A stretch of 64,000 nt of DNA from Calliopum simillimum (Eukaryota; Arthropoda; Insecta; Diptera; Lauxaniidae), in the NCBI GenBank assembly GCA_951812925.1, contig OX638369.1:52757061-52821060 (forward strand). Reading direction: 5' to 3'. Of this stretch, positions 20,400 to 32,414 are shown in pieces. Both the position numbers and the translations under genes were made by a program. The notes under the pieces were generated by a model. It saw only the letters and a list, made by a program, of their open reading frames with translations. It was not told the DNA's origin and made no database searches. Positions within the stretch are counted from its first letter, which is position 1. Each line of letters opens with the position of its first letter.

Positions 20400-22020
20400 G
20401 AAACTCCTCTCTTCAGGACGGGTTGCTCCTCCTGGGACTTGCATCAAGCATTACGTCAGGAGGCCGTCTAGAGCATTATCTGTCAGTTGGTTGGTCTAGT
20501 CCGTACCTGTACATTCAGTTTGGAGGTGTCTGTGTTCCACCGTTCTTCTGTGTTCAATAAACCGGAGTTTTTTCATCAATTTTGCTGCATATGATTGAAC
20601 CGGCAGCCATTTTTTTGGTGTTTCACACATATTTGGCACAAGGTTTAGCAAAGGCCTCTTGCATTTTTCTACGCATGTCCCTGAAATTTGGGCAATTCAA
20701 CAAAACGTGTTGGATATCTTCAGCTTCACCAGGGCATTCAGGACTGAATAGGTCTTCTTCATGTTTAAATCGATGAAGATATGTAATTCCGTTCTCCAAT
20801 ATTTGGGATTACAAAAAAAAGTCCAACTCCCCTTCTCCGATGTATCCCATCTTTGCTGCAACTCTTGAATGCTGCGCATTCTCTCGTTCGCCATGGATGC
20901 ATTTGTGCCTGCAATGTATGTTCGCTGCAGTTCGCATGCCACAATATCTATTGGTACCATTTCTGCCATCACTCGGATAGCGTCGCCCGACACTGTGCAA
21001 AAGGCGCTCGCGCTTAAACGGTAATTAGGTCGGATAACCGACATATATAATTCCTTCTGTGTTGCGTCAGCCTAGATCGGCGCAGCGTAGAGGATGATGG
21101 AGCTTGTAACTCTAGCTTTCCAGCAGCCTACTTGCACGTGGTCCACCCACATTTGCCATGATACGCGATAGAGCTCCATTGACTTTAGCCGTTATTTCAT
21201 AAACAGCAGCTTGGTGTTTTTTAAAGGATATTCTGGTGTCAATCCGTACTCCAAGATACCTACTCCAAAGTGAAAACCTCACGAACTTTACGAGTGCACA
21301 GCAGGACCGCCGTCCTCCGTCGCTCGCGTGTCGCACTAACGTACACCCAGAAGGTAGACTGATCCTCAATATGCCATCATCCATAACTTGGGACCTAATG
21401 CCGATCCCAGTGGTATATCTCGTGTGACTTTGTATTGTTTCGCACCATCATCGGTGTCTTACAGTAGCACACTATTTTCGAAATATCTTGCAATCATTCG
21501 AAGTAGATATTTTGGGTGTTCAGCCAGCTTGCTGAATAAAAGGCATTCTTCATGTCAGGTGTTACTACTGCGCAGTAAATTTTGTTTCCACTTTTCTTCC
21601 ATTTCCGCTCGTTGCTTCACGTGCGATCTTCATTACAGCTTGTGTCGCATCAACCGTCTATTTCCCGCGTCGTAAACCAAATTGGGCTTTCAAGAGTCTC
21701 CTGTAATCGGTTAACGATGATTCTTTCGAATTCTTTCCCCAACGAGTGGAGCATACACAATGACCGATACGAAGATGGCTGTTTTGGCTGCTTACCAGAT
21801 TTTAGTAAAAGGACAAACCTCTGCCGTTACCGGAAGGGGGGAAAAATGCCTTCATCTAGGCACGCCGTAAACATCCTAGTGAATAATGTTGGATTGGCTT
21901 GGATGGTTACTTTTACCGCTACGTAAGGCATACCATCTAGACCTGGTGCTTTGTTGTTCCTAATTTCCTTCAGAGTAGGTAAGTACAACTTCAGTGATAT
22001 CTTCTATTTCAGTGGGAGGA
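20400..22020 (-). pseudogene. R1/Jockey-type non-LTR retrotransposon, 5'-truncated and broken
   Basis: Read on the minus strand, fragments of one reverse transcriptase appear in order across several frames. These are NKAPGLDGMPYVAVK (about 21930), SLCMLHSLGKEFERIIVNRL (about 21760), GSALGP (about 21405), YLGVRIDTRISF (about 21240), a post-RT domain with AIRVMAEMVPID (about 20960) and a terminal Cys-His knob SPECPGEAEDIQHVL (about 20730). The catalytic box and stretches between are lost to stops and indels. The order and motifs fit the R1, LOA and Jockey group of insect LINEs. It is dead. The 3' end is near 20400, next to a poly-A/T run. Confidence 0.8.
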
Positions 22021-23280
22021 TAGTACATAGTAAGTTGGTCTCTCTCCTTTGAAGGTAAAAGTACAGCATGTATACGTATGTGTGAGGTGAGAAATTGGTA
22101 AAAGCAAGAAAAAAAAGATTTTTTTTATGATACAGGTAAATTTTTACCTCTCTTATTTATGTTTATTAGTCTCAGATCATAGCTTTTGCTTTTGAAGATG
22201 AAGATTGGATTTCTCCTCAGTCCAAATTTTATTCACTTTGCAAAAATACGATCAACAGAAGTTAATGAGCCAGGAAAACCGAGACCAAACCCGATAATGT
22301 AAGAAAAAACTTTGAACGGAACGTCTTCTCTAATAATGAGACGGAATATTTCGACCCAATAGTCATTAGTGTTCTTTTACATTGAAAGTTTTGCATCAGT
22401 GAAATAGTTTTTTATCTTTCCGAATTGATTGAAAATATATGTAGAATTTCCTTTACGGTCTTGTTGCTCTTATTTTTAGTTTTTCTTTCAGTTGCAAATT
22501 CACTTCGAGAATTCTTTCAAATAATTGTGATACAAAAAAGCTTCACAAACGATTTAAACTTTGCGGTAGTAACAAATTAATGATTTCCCTTTCAAGTTCA
22601 AAGTGCTCAATTAGAATGCACCCTTCTCTTAAAATTTGCATGCAACTTTTCATTCAGAGTAAAATAAAAATGGAAAAAAGTGTAAACTGAAAAGTACTCG
22701 TAACTTTTACAGCTTGACGTTTTATTTTGATAAATCGTTGCCACATGCACATCAAATACGGTATGGTATGGCAACACTTAAGTTGATGTTAGGTTGTAAA
22801 GGGCTTTCCTTTTCTTTCTGAAATAGCGAAAGCTGTCAACAGAATCCAGGAGTTTGTATGGCAATTGATATGCTGATTGAATAAAGTTGTAAATTTTCAA
22901 CAACAACAACAACAATAAATAATCAGTGTTGTATAACTTGTCACACTTTGTGGCAATTGATAGATTAAAGAGCTTTCTTTCACAACGCAATAAAATGTCA
23001 CAATTTCTGAAAAATGAGCAAAACTTAAGTAGGGAATTTCAACATTTTATGTTTGAAAAAAAAGAAAATGAGATATGCAAATAAGTTTTAGGTATGGCAG
23101 ACTCAAAAGATTAGCTTCCTTTTTCAAATAAAGCAGCAAAATCACTTTTGTAATACAATATAAATGCGGTATTTGGCAATATCATTAATTATTTCTTCCG
23201 TTTTTTTGTGTTTAATTTTAAATAATGTAAATGGACTGATTCGTTACCATGAAAGCTTTTTTTACTTATTGTATAATACA
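22021..23280. other. non-coding stretch
   Basis: No gene is recognised. It holds a CAA microsatellite (about 22900-22917) and AT-rich text. The stretch ends at the terminus of the Helitron-like element at 23281. Confidence 0.5.
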
Positions 23281-24770
23281 CTAGCTGTTTTACCCGGCGT
23301 TGCACGGGTTTTAGTAAAAAGCCAGATTGCACAAAAAGATAATAACGAAAACTTTTTTTTATTTTTTAAAACAATGTGCCGCAAACAGGTTCTCCTATAT
23401 AAGTATTTATTTTATCGGTAAAATTCCAAAAGTGTTGCAAAATATTAAAAAATACATTGAAGAAATCGGTAAGAGTTTAAGTTTATGGAAAAACGTCCAA
23501 AATATCGGTAAATGTCCAAAAGTATTGAAATACACCGAAGAAATCGGTAAAAGCCCAAATGTATCGAAAAACATCTGAAATATCGCCAAAAGTCTAAAAG
23601 TATAGAAGAACATCTAAAGTATAGGTAAAAGTCCAAATATAACGAAAAACATCCAAGATATCGGAAAAAGTCCAAAAGTTTCGAAAAATAATGAAAAATA
23701 TCTAAAATATCGGTAAAGGTCCAAAAATGTCGAAAAACATATTGAAATCGGTAAAAGTCCAAAAGTATTGGAAAACATCGAAGAAATAATAATAATAATA
23801 CTTGATTGTTATTATTATGATAAGTGGCATGTTAAAGACCATGCGAACTTCTATGCGAACGATTCAAATCAATAAATACCGAAAATAATGTACTATACAT
23901 AAAAAAATATATGGATGTAAAAGTCCAAATAAAGCAAAAAAGATCCAATATATCGAAAAAGGTCCAAAAGTTTCGAAAAAACATTGAAACACATCGAAGA
24001 AATCGGTTAAGTCCAAGTTTTTCAAAAAACATCCTATATATTGGTAACAGTTCAAATACATATATCAAAAAACATCCAATACAACATCGAAAAAAGTTCA
24101 AAAATTTCGAAAAATAGTGAAATAAAAAAAAAAATTTCGAAAAACGTACAATATATCGGTGGAAGTCCAAAAATATCGAAAAACATCCTACAAATCGGTA
24201 AAAGTCCAAAATTATTGGATAACATTGAAGAAATCGGTGAAAGTCCAAATACATATATCGAAAAATATTCAATATATCGAAAAGGGTCCAAAAGTCTCGG
24301 AAAATATTGAAACACAACGAAGAAATCGGTAAAGTCCAAGTTTATAGAAAAACATCCAAAATATCGGTTAAAGTCCAAAAATGTCGAAAAACATCCTATA
24401 TATCTGTAAAAGTCCGAAAGTTTTGAAAAATATTGAAACACATCGAAGAAATCAGCAAAAGTCTGTGTTTATCGAAAAAAATCCAAAATATCGGTATAAT
24501 TAAAAAAAAAAGAAATCGAAAAACATCCTATACAACGGTAAAAGCCCAAAAGATTTGAAAAATATTGAAACACATTGAATAAATCGGTAAAAGTCTAAAA
24601 ACAAAACATCCATTGTATCGAAAGAAAATCAAAAGTTCCGAAAAATAGTGAAATATGTTTCGAAAAATATCCAAAATATCGAAAAAAGTCAAAAGAATTG
24701 AAAAATATTGAAAAACATGTAAAACATCGTTAAAATTCCAAAATATTGAAAATATTGAGTTGGCATCACT
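23281..24770 (-). mobile_element. Helitron-like non-autonomous element, copy 1
   Basis: On the minus strand the 3' end reads ACCCG, an 8-base loop, CGGGT, AAAACAG and CTAG, followed by host T. That is a stem-loop a few bases before CTRR with a T flank, as in Helitrons. The stem arms are at 23292-23296 and 23305-23309. Copy 2 (ending 53485) has the same stem, the same 7-base spacer and a different loop. About 110 bp of unique text separates the end from a 39-bp tandem array that fills the rest. The 5' end is not fixed; both copies begin with a TATTTTCAAT-like segment. No Rep/helicase is encoded. Confidence 0.65.
23420..24760. repeat. 39-bp minisatellite array inside the Helitron-like element
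   Basis: Units of mostly 39 bp follow the pattern ATCGGTAAAAGTCCAAAA then GTATCGAAAAACATC and a short variable tail. Some units are longer or shorter by about 10 bases. Roughly 34 units are present, clearly diverged. Because 39 is a multiple of three, open frames of 13-residue repeats (LDFYRFLRCISI-like) appear on both strands. They have no start context and break at indels, so I treat them as by-products. Confidence 0.85.
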
Positions 24771-25511
24771 GACGAAATCACTCTCATTTTTGCTCTCATC
24801 AACAACACAACATCAAGAATAAAAAAAAAAAATAAATGAAAGAGACGGAAAAGACAACAACAACACATAACTCATGGCGCAGCAAGCTATAGCGACTGAA
24901 ATGCAAACGATCATTTTTATGCAAGCATTGAATTTTTTTTTTTCAACAACTTCATACACGTACTAAAAAAACAAGGTTTGTCTTATAAAAACCAAACAAA
25001 AAGTATACAATCCTGTTCCTTATCACACGTAGAACGTTTTAAAAAAAAAACTATTAAAATCGGTTCGGTATATTTTGCACCAAATCGTTACATAGGGTTT
25101 TCATATAAGCAATTTTATATAAATGGTATAGATGTAAGAAAAAATTGTTATAATTACACATGATATTAAATTATCACTTATTTCGAGTAAAAACTGCTGT
25201 TTTTAAGATTTTATCAAAATTCCTCTGTAGTGCCCTATGCTGTGCCAATTAAGTAAAATTCAAAAATAAGCTCTGCCTGCCACAATAGTAAAAAGTGGCA
25301 CACTCCTTGTATATTCAAGTTTTGCAATGTTTGCGATCTTTAGTTGATTTCGGGAATTGGTTAGGAAAAATGTTGAAAAAGTAAAAAATCAAGAAATTCA
25401 CAATTTCTAAGTGCAAAAAAAACCAATCTGCTCAAGATATAACTTAACTGTTGCCAAAAATTTTGCCTACTAAGAATAAATACCTAAAAAAAGCTAAAGA
25501 AAAAAAATTTG
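24771..25511. other. non-coding stretch
   Basis: No gene is recognised. The stretch contains A-rich runs, a CAACAACA patch near 24860 and no clear terminal repeats. Confidence 0.5.
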
Positions 25512-26105
25512 GTAAGGCTGTAACCTTTGGCCTGGCCAAACATTTAATGCCCGACACTGCAGTATTTTCAAACTTTTGCTTATATGAGAGGTGCCACGCC
25601 CTCTTGTTCGATTCTACCCAGTTTTTGCTCAGAGCTTTCATTCATAGTTTTTAGTGTCTGAGGAAAATTTAGTTCGATTATCTCAAAAAACGCTTTCAGT
25701 ATAGCATTTTGAAACTTTTGTTTATATGGGAGGTGCCACGCACTCTTGTCCAAATTTGCCCAGTTCTTGCTCAGAGTTTACGCTTACAATTTGTAGTATT
25801 TATGTGTATTTTGATTGCATTGTCTTGAAAAATATATATTTTTTGTATGGGTGGTAGGCGTGTCCGTTGACGGATTTCGCACATTTTCAATAAGTCGAGC
25901 TAACTTTGGCAAAGAAGGCAGTGTACAAAATTTCATTAAATTATTTTGTTTAGTTTTCCCGAGAAAAATATTTCCACGGACAGCCTGCCTGCCAGCCAGA
26001 CAAACAGACAGATGGATATGGCTATATCGACTCAGGAGGTGACGCTGATCAAGAATATATATACTTTTCTATACCTGCCACGCCTCTAGGTGTAGGGTAT
26101 GATTT
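25512..26105 (+). repeat. DR-A dispersed repeat, near full-length copy
   Basis: It runs from the head GTAAGGCTGTAACCTTTGGC through two GTGCCACGC blocks, a CGTGTCCGTTGACGGATTTC block, a run with CAGCCTGCCTGCCAGCCAGA, GGAGGTGACGCTGATCAAGA and TGCCACGCCTC to the tail GGTGTAGGGTATGA. The CTTCTCTGCGTTACAAACGG block found in other copies is deleted near 26088. It is in the same orientation as 33419-33992. Confidence 0.75.
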
Positions 26106-26300
26106 CCAAATTTCAACTTTGCCATCTCATATCTTGTCAGCTATATTGGAAAAATGGTGTCTATGTGTATAATCAGATTTTTGGAAATATCTCGCTTACG
26201 GTTACTTTTAGAGGAAAATATTTTTTGACCATTTTGTAGCTTATAAAATTACATACTACTGTCAATTTTGTTATGAAAAAAAAGTTATGAGCTTAAAACA
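26106..26300 (+). repeat. diverged copy of the 29.8-kb palindrome arm
   Basis: TTTCAACTTTGCxA, ATATTGGAAAAATGG, ATCAGATTTTTGGAAATATC and CGGTTACTTTTAGAG match, in order, the left arm at about 29887-30020. Only one arm is present here, with no inverted partner. Confidence 0.55.
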
Positions 26301-26429
26301 TGTTTTCTTTTATCCAAAATGGGCCTTCAGTAGATTTCAAAAAAATGATGCAGTTATCGTTCCTAAGAGTTCTTCTAACTTTTGAGTTGGTTTCGGGATG
26401 TATCTAAATAAACTAATGCACGTGTTTGC

Positions 26430-26790
26430 TCTCAAAAGTAACGCCAAATAAAACTACGTACAAAATTCTGCCATTATTTCCATTTTGAAACTTGGAAATA
26501 ACGCTAGAATTTTGGAAAAAGTTTCATAGGATATAACGCCAAAAATTTTTTTTCTTAAGTTTGACAAAAACAAATTCCTTTTTTTTTTTTTTTTTTTTTT
26601 TTTTTTCCATTCCATACAAAATTCTAGCATTATTTAAAAAAAAATGTTTGGCGTGGTTTCCTTTATAACTTTTGAAAGTAAGGCCAAACGTCAGAAAAGA
26701 AAATGGAAATAGGGCCGGACTTTATTTCAAAAATTAGTGACAGAAAATTTCTGGCTTTATTTCCAAAAAAAATTGTGGCGTTACTTCCTA
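26430..26790. repeat. imperfect inverted repeat around a poly-T tract
   Basis: AAAGTAACGCC on the left (about 26437) pairs with GGCGTTACTT on the right (about 26774). ACAAAATTCT...ATTTCC and GGAAATA...GAAATTT-type segments pair further in. The centre is a T-run of about 36 bases (26578-26606 plus neighbours). It could be a decayed MITE. No target duplication is visible. Confidence 0.4.
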
Positions 26791-26799
26791 TGGCGTTAT

Positions 26800-28594
26800 T
26801 TCAGTGTGCCATATCTTCATTACTATGATCCTATTTTTTGCTTCGTGTTGTGCTATGCTTAAGTGCTGTATACAGATGATTTATGTATATAACTAAAACA
26901 AGTTCAAAATGATAAAAGAAACTGCATCTAATACAATCTATATTGAAATCCCTATAAGTCCTTATAAATCCTTTAAATATCAAATTTCGTACTATGTTGG
27001 CGGAAGAAATTCTGCTAACCTTGAAACAGTATCTACACGATTTCTTATCCCCGTTCTCACCAAACTACTTTTTTAATTGACATTTTAAAAACCAGCAAAA
27101 GATCACCAAAAATTAACACGATGTGAGGGATCTGAGGTTTGGTTTAATCCTAAAAAACACCTAACAATTATCCAAAAATATTGGTATTCCTTTAAATGGA
27201 AAATTTGTGTTATATCTTTTATTTCATCATGATGAAGTCGATACTACAAAGAGCAAATGGCTTATAATAAAAACAAAAAATTATAGTAAATAACTCGAAC
27301 ATTGGAACAAGCAAAAATACAACAAATAAAATATTTACGACATAAGAAATTTATTTTAAAATTGGGAATATAAACTTTACCTAGGTAGGTAGGTACTTGT
27401 AATGTAATGTACTGCAAGTTGAATTAAAACCATAGAGAAAACTACGAAAATATTTTTCTGAACAAATTGTCCGTAATACGGAAGTTGCAACAACTTTTGG
27501 CATTAAGGATAATTGAAATGTGCACAAAAGTCGTTGTGCTACCTTAATGTTACAGCAGGGAAAGTTGCCAAAAAAATTATTTTGTGTTGTAAAAAGTTAA
27601 CAGTAGCGTCGTTAAATATGTTAAAATATTAAAAAACAATAATAATAAAATAAAGTTAAAACTTTCGCCGGACTTGGGTTGCAATCAGAATGAACAATGC
27701 AAAAGCCGTCAGTAATAGTGACGGGTAAGACGTCATTTGGTTTTTTTATATGATAAAGTAATTTTGTCTATTTATATCTTTATAAAGAACTCAAAAAAAA
27801 AACAAAACCATAATACATACGAACTTACATAAGAATACTGCATCTTCAACACTTGTAAACGCCTCTGGCCAACTGCCTGCTGGCATATCTATACCTTTGT
27901 CCTGTCTGTCCACGCTGTTGCATTTTTCATGACCCTTTCAATTTTTATTGAAATTTTGTAAGCTAAGAAGATGTGAAAAAAGAAACTTAAATAAAGCAGA
28001 GAACATTAAAAATAGAAAATAAAAACTAATGCAACTGATTTTCTATTTGTTCAACTTTTAACACTTGAGTACATTTGTTGTAAAAGGACATACAATGAAT
28101 GAGCAACGACGGGTGGAGTAACAATTGAAACTCCTTAAGACGAAATCATGTTTTTTTAAGCAAAATTGCCGTAAAAGACATTTTGAGTTCGTTCTGTACT
28201 CATATAAATAGAAAAAAAAGTTGCAGAAAATCACCTAAGAGATTGAGGTGAAGAATGGACAAAAATACACAATGCACAGTGTGCAGGTGTTAAAGTTTTA
28301 AGGAAAATTGTACACTAAAAAATAAGTTGTATCGATTTTTAAGAAAAGTTTAATTGTCACATTGAGTGCCAGTAGCCCTGCTGCCTTCCCTGTTTTCTTC
28401 ATTTCTTCATGATGTCATTTGGGTGCAAAGAAGGAATAGAATCGAATTTAAATTTTTTATTTAAGTAATAGAAACTCTAATATGTCCCTTACCATATTAT
28501 AATAAAACAGAAAGAAAATCCTAATACCCAGATCTTTTTTTTAAAATTTAAAAAAGTCAAAATCTTTTGTAGGTGTTGATAACTTATGCCTAAA
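26800..28594. other. non-coding stretch
   Basis: No repeat ends or coding remnant are clear. One small segment near 27690-27724 could be a short exon before a donor-like GTAAGA and is discussed as a finding. Confidence 0.45.
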
Positions 28595-28860
28595 ACAAAA
28601 TCTGGGCGAATTCTAACAAGAGAACGTGGCATCTCCAATACATGCAAAATTTTAAGAGCTTTATGCTGAAAGTGTTATTTGAGATAATCGTACGAAATTT
28701 CGTACAAATACTAGGAATAGTATAGGTCAGCTCTGGCAGGAAAATTTGTGAATTCAGACAAGAGGGCGTGATGCTCCCCATACAAACCAAGTTTTTAAGA
28801 GTCAGTACTGAGAAAGGTTTTTGACATAGTCCAGCCATGTTTCGAAGAAACGCATTATAA
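28595..28860 (-). repeat. DR-A dispersed repeat, short diverged copy
   Basis: Two internal units are visible (GGGCGAATTCTAACAAGAGA then ACGTGGCATCTCC, and ATTCAGACAAGAGGGCGTGA), with ATTTGAGATAATCG between them. Both ends are missing. Confidence 0.6.
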
Positions 28861-29786
28861 TAAAAGATCAGATCATTTCATTCAAGTTTCATTTTAATTT
28901 TAGTCAAATTTGTTGAAATAAGTAGTAGCCCACAGTTTTTTCACAATGTTTTGCCTGAAAGATTTAAAACTTTCAAAAAAATTAACTTAAAAATATTAAT
29001 AAAATTCAAATGTACCTTTCATCAGCGCACCGTTAAGCTGCAAGTAACATTGAATCAACAATGGAAAACACGAATAGGAAGTAGAAAAGAAAGTCCTTTT
29101 TATTGTTAAATGATGCAATCAAATGCATGATATTCGAGCCGAGCACTATTGCTGTAAGTTGTGTGAACGTATATGTGTATGTTTTTCTATATTGCTATCT
29201 CATTCATGTCCTGTAATGGGAAATGCAGTCCTCTGCTGTACAGCTTAAAGTGGTAACTGACGAATTGACTGGAGGATTGACAAACTGACAGTTGTCGACT
29301 GCTTTGTGCCAACTGTGCGAAATGTATAGTAGTATAGAAAACTTAAGCAAAATTTGGAATATTATTTTTTGTGCTTTTTTTTTTCTTCTGATAGTTAAGC
29401 TTAAATATATATTGTGTATTCAATATTTGTGAGTTGCACTAGCGACCTAATAAATAAGTTTATATGATACAGATATACTTATTACATAAATTTTCTGACA
29501 TGGACATTGTATGTAACGCTTTGGCGCAAAATATACTGAACCGATTTGATAAGTTTTCCCTTTTAAACAATAAATTTAAGTTAAGGAAGAATATAGCATA
29601 CTAATATTTTTGATTTTTTGAAAATAAATATTCTTTTTATTAAAACTAAGCTGACGCAAGTTAATTTCACACAAGCACAAATATTTGCTATTGTTATTGC
29701 ATTGCTTATGATTCCCTGCTTCTTGAGATTTGTGAAGTTATTTTTGAATTAATTTCTCTCATTTTATTCTTAAGAAAAAATATAAA
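28861..29786. other. non-coding stretch
   Basis: AT-rich sequence with no recognised gene, repeat end or coding remnant. Confidence 0.5.
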
Positions 29787-31165
29787 TTTAGTACAATCAT
29801 TTGAGAGAATAAAATGATGTTACCAGGAAAGTTTTGCGGGATTTCCGCTAATGAGTTATTTTATAGATTTCGATGTGCTCTTTCAGAATTTCAACTTTGC
29901 TACTTCGAATCGTGTCCGCTCGCGCCGCCATATTGGAAAAATGGCGACCAAAATCAGTTTTTTGCAAATATCTCTTTAACGGTTACATTTAGAGAAAAAT
30001 ACAATGGAACAATATTTTAGCTTATGAAATTTTCTATAGAAATTACCTTTCAATTGTTTTCGTACGACTTATAACTTAGGAGATATCCTAATTCAAAATT
30101 TGAAAAAAATTAGTAAATTGTGCATGCCGCTTATGAATAGGCACAGTGATATGTTGAGCTTAAAATTACCATACCTCATGAACGATGAGTCACACGTTCA
30201 AAGTAAAAACATCTTTTATAGGGAATTACTCGCACTATAAGCTTCATTTTATTTTCTTTTTCAGATGACCTATAGTTTAGGAGATATTTTTAAACAAACC
30301 TAAATTTTAGAAAAAACGTCTTTCAAAATAGCTCCAAAACGGTCCGTCATAGAAAAAAAATTGTTCATGCATTTTGTAGAACGTTCAATTTCCTATATGA
30401 ATTTCTTCGAAATGTTTTTTCGTCAGAGTTACCCTTCATGAGATATCGCGTCTTGAAATCATTCAAAATTGAACACTGTACTATGCGCAGTACAATGTTC
30501 AGTTTTGAATGATTTTCAAGTCGCGATATCTCATGAAGGGTAAGTCTGACGAAAAAACACTTCGAAAAGATTCATATAGGAAATTGAACGTTCTACATAA
30601 TGCATGAAGACTTTTTTTTCTACGACGGACCGTTTTGGAGCTATTTTGAAAGAACGGTTTTTTTCTAAAATTTAGGTTTGTTTAAAAAATATCTCCTAAG
30701 CTATAGGTGATATGAAAAAAAAAATTAAATGTAGCTTATAGTGCAAGTAATTCCCTATAAAAAAATGTTTTTATTTTAAACGTGTGACTTATCGTTCATG
30801 AGTTATTGTAGATTTAAACTGAACACATCACTGTGCCTATTCATAGGCGGCATGCACAATTTACTAATTTTTTTCATATTTTGAACTAGGATATCTCCTA
30901 AGTTATAAGTCGTTCGAAAACAATTGAAAAGTAATTTTTATAGAAAATTTAATAAGCTAAAATATTGCTTCACAATATTTTTCTCTAAATGTAACCGTTA
31001 AAGAGATATTTGTAAAAAACTGATTTTGGTCGCGCGAGCGGACACGATTCGAGGTAGCAAAGTTGATATTCTTAAAGAGCACATCGAAATCTATAAAATA
31101 ACTCATTTGCAAAAATCCCGTAAAACTTTCCAGGTAAAACAACCAAATGACTGTACTAATTGTGA
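29787..31165. repeat. 1.4-kb near-continuous palindrome (long hairpin)
   Basis: The two arms of about 690 bp are reverse complements with scattered mismatches and small indels. They meet at about 30485 with essentially no loop (GAACACTGTACT against AGTACAATGTTC). The outermost pairing is AGTACAATCATTT on the left and its complement near 31150. Homologous short open frames on opposite strands (29814-30020 plus, 30957-31142 minus) are mirror images produced by the palindrome. No transposase or clear target duplication is visible. A diverged single arm occurs at 26106-26300, so the family is dispersed. Confidence 0.88.
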
Positions 31166-32337
31166 TATTAGGAAACTAATTTCATTATGAAAACGTTTTT
31201 TAATTTCTCTATTAATATATTGTGCACTGCTGCACCACGTTAAATAAATAAATGTTAATGGGAGAGTAATTTCTGATTGTATAAATACGCTATATTTTCG
31301 CTATACATACACATGTATACGCTTAAGTCCTTTTTAGATTTATTTCAACACATTGCCCTTTCACTCTCCCCTTTCTCGACTCGATTTTATGTGCAACAAA
31401 TTTATCAAATTCTTTTCTATTCATTTGTAATGTTTTTCACAATGTATTGCATTTCATTGTGCTGTATGTAGTGGTAGTAAACTTTCTACTGGCGCATATC
31501 CTTTTGCAGTGTTGCATCATGTTTTTTGTGTTGTTGTCATCAAGCTCATGTTATTGTGGTGTATTTCTAGTGACATAGTCAATTTTACACAGACACAAAC
31601 ATTTGAAAACTAATACAAAAACATGTCACTACTGTGTGTGATGTTATGTCCTGGTATGTATGTGCAAAAGAGTTTATGTAGCCTTGCTTTTTATGAAAAA
31701 ACCCTACAAATTTAGGTCAATCATGGCTTTTATTTTTTGTTTTTTTTTATTTTATTTAGTGCTTTTGTTGTTTTTAATCCTAATTTTGTATGGTGTGCAA
31801 AAAAATAAAGAATTTTATTCTGTTTGTAACTCAAATTACTTTTTATTTTCAGCTGATATGTGTGTGACTCACGAGACATTTTATTCTTGAATGAGACAAA
31901 ACTTTAGTTATAACTATGTAAGTTATTTAAAATCTTTAAATGTCGCAAAATATAAATAAAAAAACACTTTTTTTTACTACGCATGAGTAAATTTTAAACA
32001 GTAAATATTTTTTGTCGTAAATTTTTATTTAAAAATGTGTAATTTAAAGAAGAATTTAAGCCAAAGTGGTGTTATTTTAAGCATTTTTTTTTTTAAAGAG
32101 TTTTGAATGTAAGCTATTATGATGAAGAAAATGTAGCATTTTGAATTTGTGACTTACGAGACATTTAAGAAACTAGTATAAATTTTGCTTTATATAATCG
32201 AGGTTTTGATGTTTTGAACATAATTGTGAATATAAGCAATAACTGCTTATGTCGATCTTTAATTACAAGACAAAGCAGCATAAGTCCTATGGTCATAAAA
32301 CCAATTTAGAATGATTTGCATTTTGATCAACTTGAAC
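31166..32337. other. non-coding stretch
   Basis: No gene is recognised. T-rich open frames (for example 31660-31890) look like low-complexity artefacts. Confidence 0.5.
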
Positions 32338-32414
32338 TTACCCAGTGTATCATATCTTACTGATCCGTAACGGATAAAAAAGTGGAGATATGAACCGTTT
32401 GACACACTGGGTAA
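32338..32414. repeat. 77-bp inverted repeat
   Basis: The ends read TTACCCAGTGTxTCA and the complement TGACACACTGGGTAA. Inner CATATCT and AGATATG also pair, and CCGTAACGG lies near the middle. It is a candidate very short MITE. Confidence 0.5.

Noticed and set aside
23445..24441. Overlapping minus-strand frames of up to 161 codons rich in Phe, Tyr and Asp
   Set aside because: They arise because the repeat unit is 39 bp, a multiple of three. They shift frame at every indel and have no homologue I recognise.
23420..24760. Regular repeats that superficially recall a CRISPR array
   Set aside because: The units run head to tail without unique spacers, are diverged, and lie in a eukaryotic element. 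It is a minisatellite.
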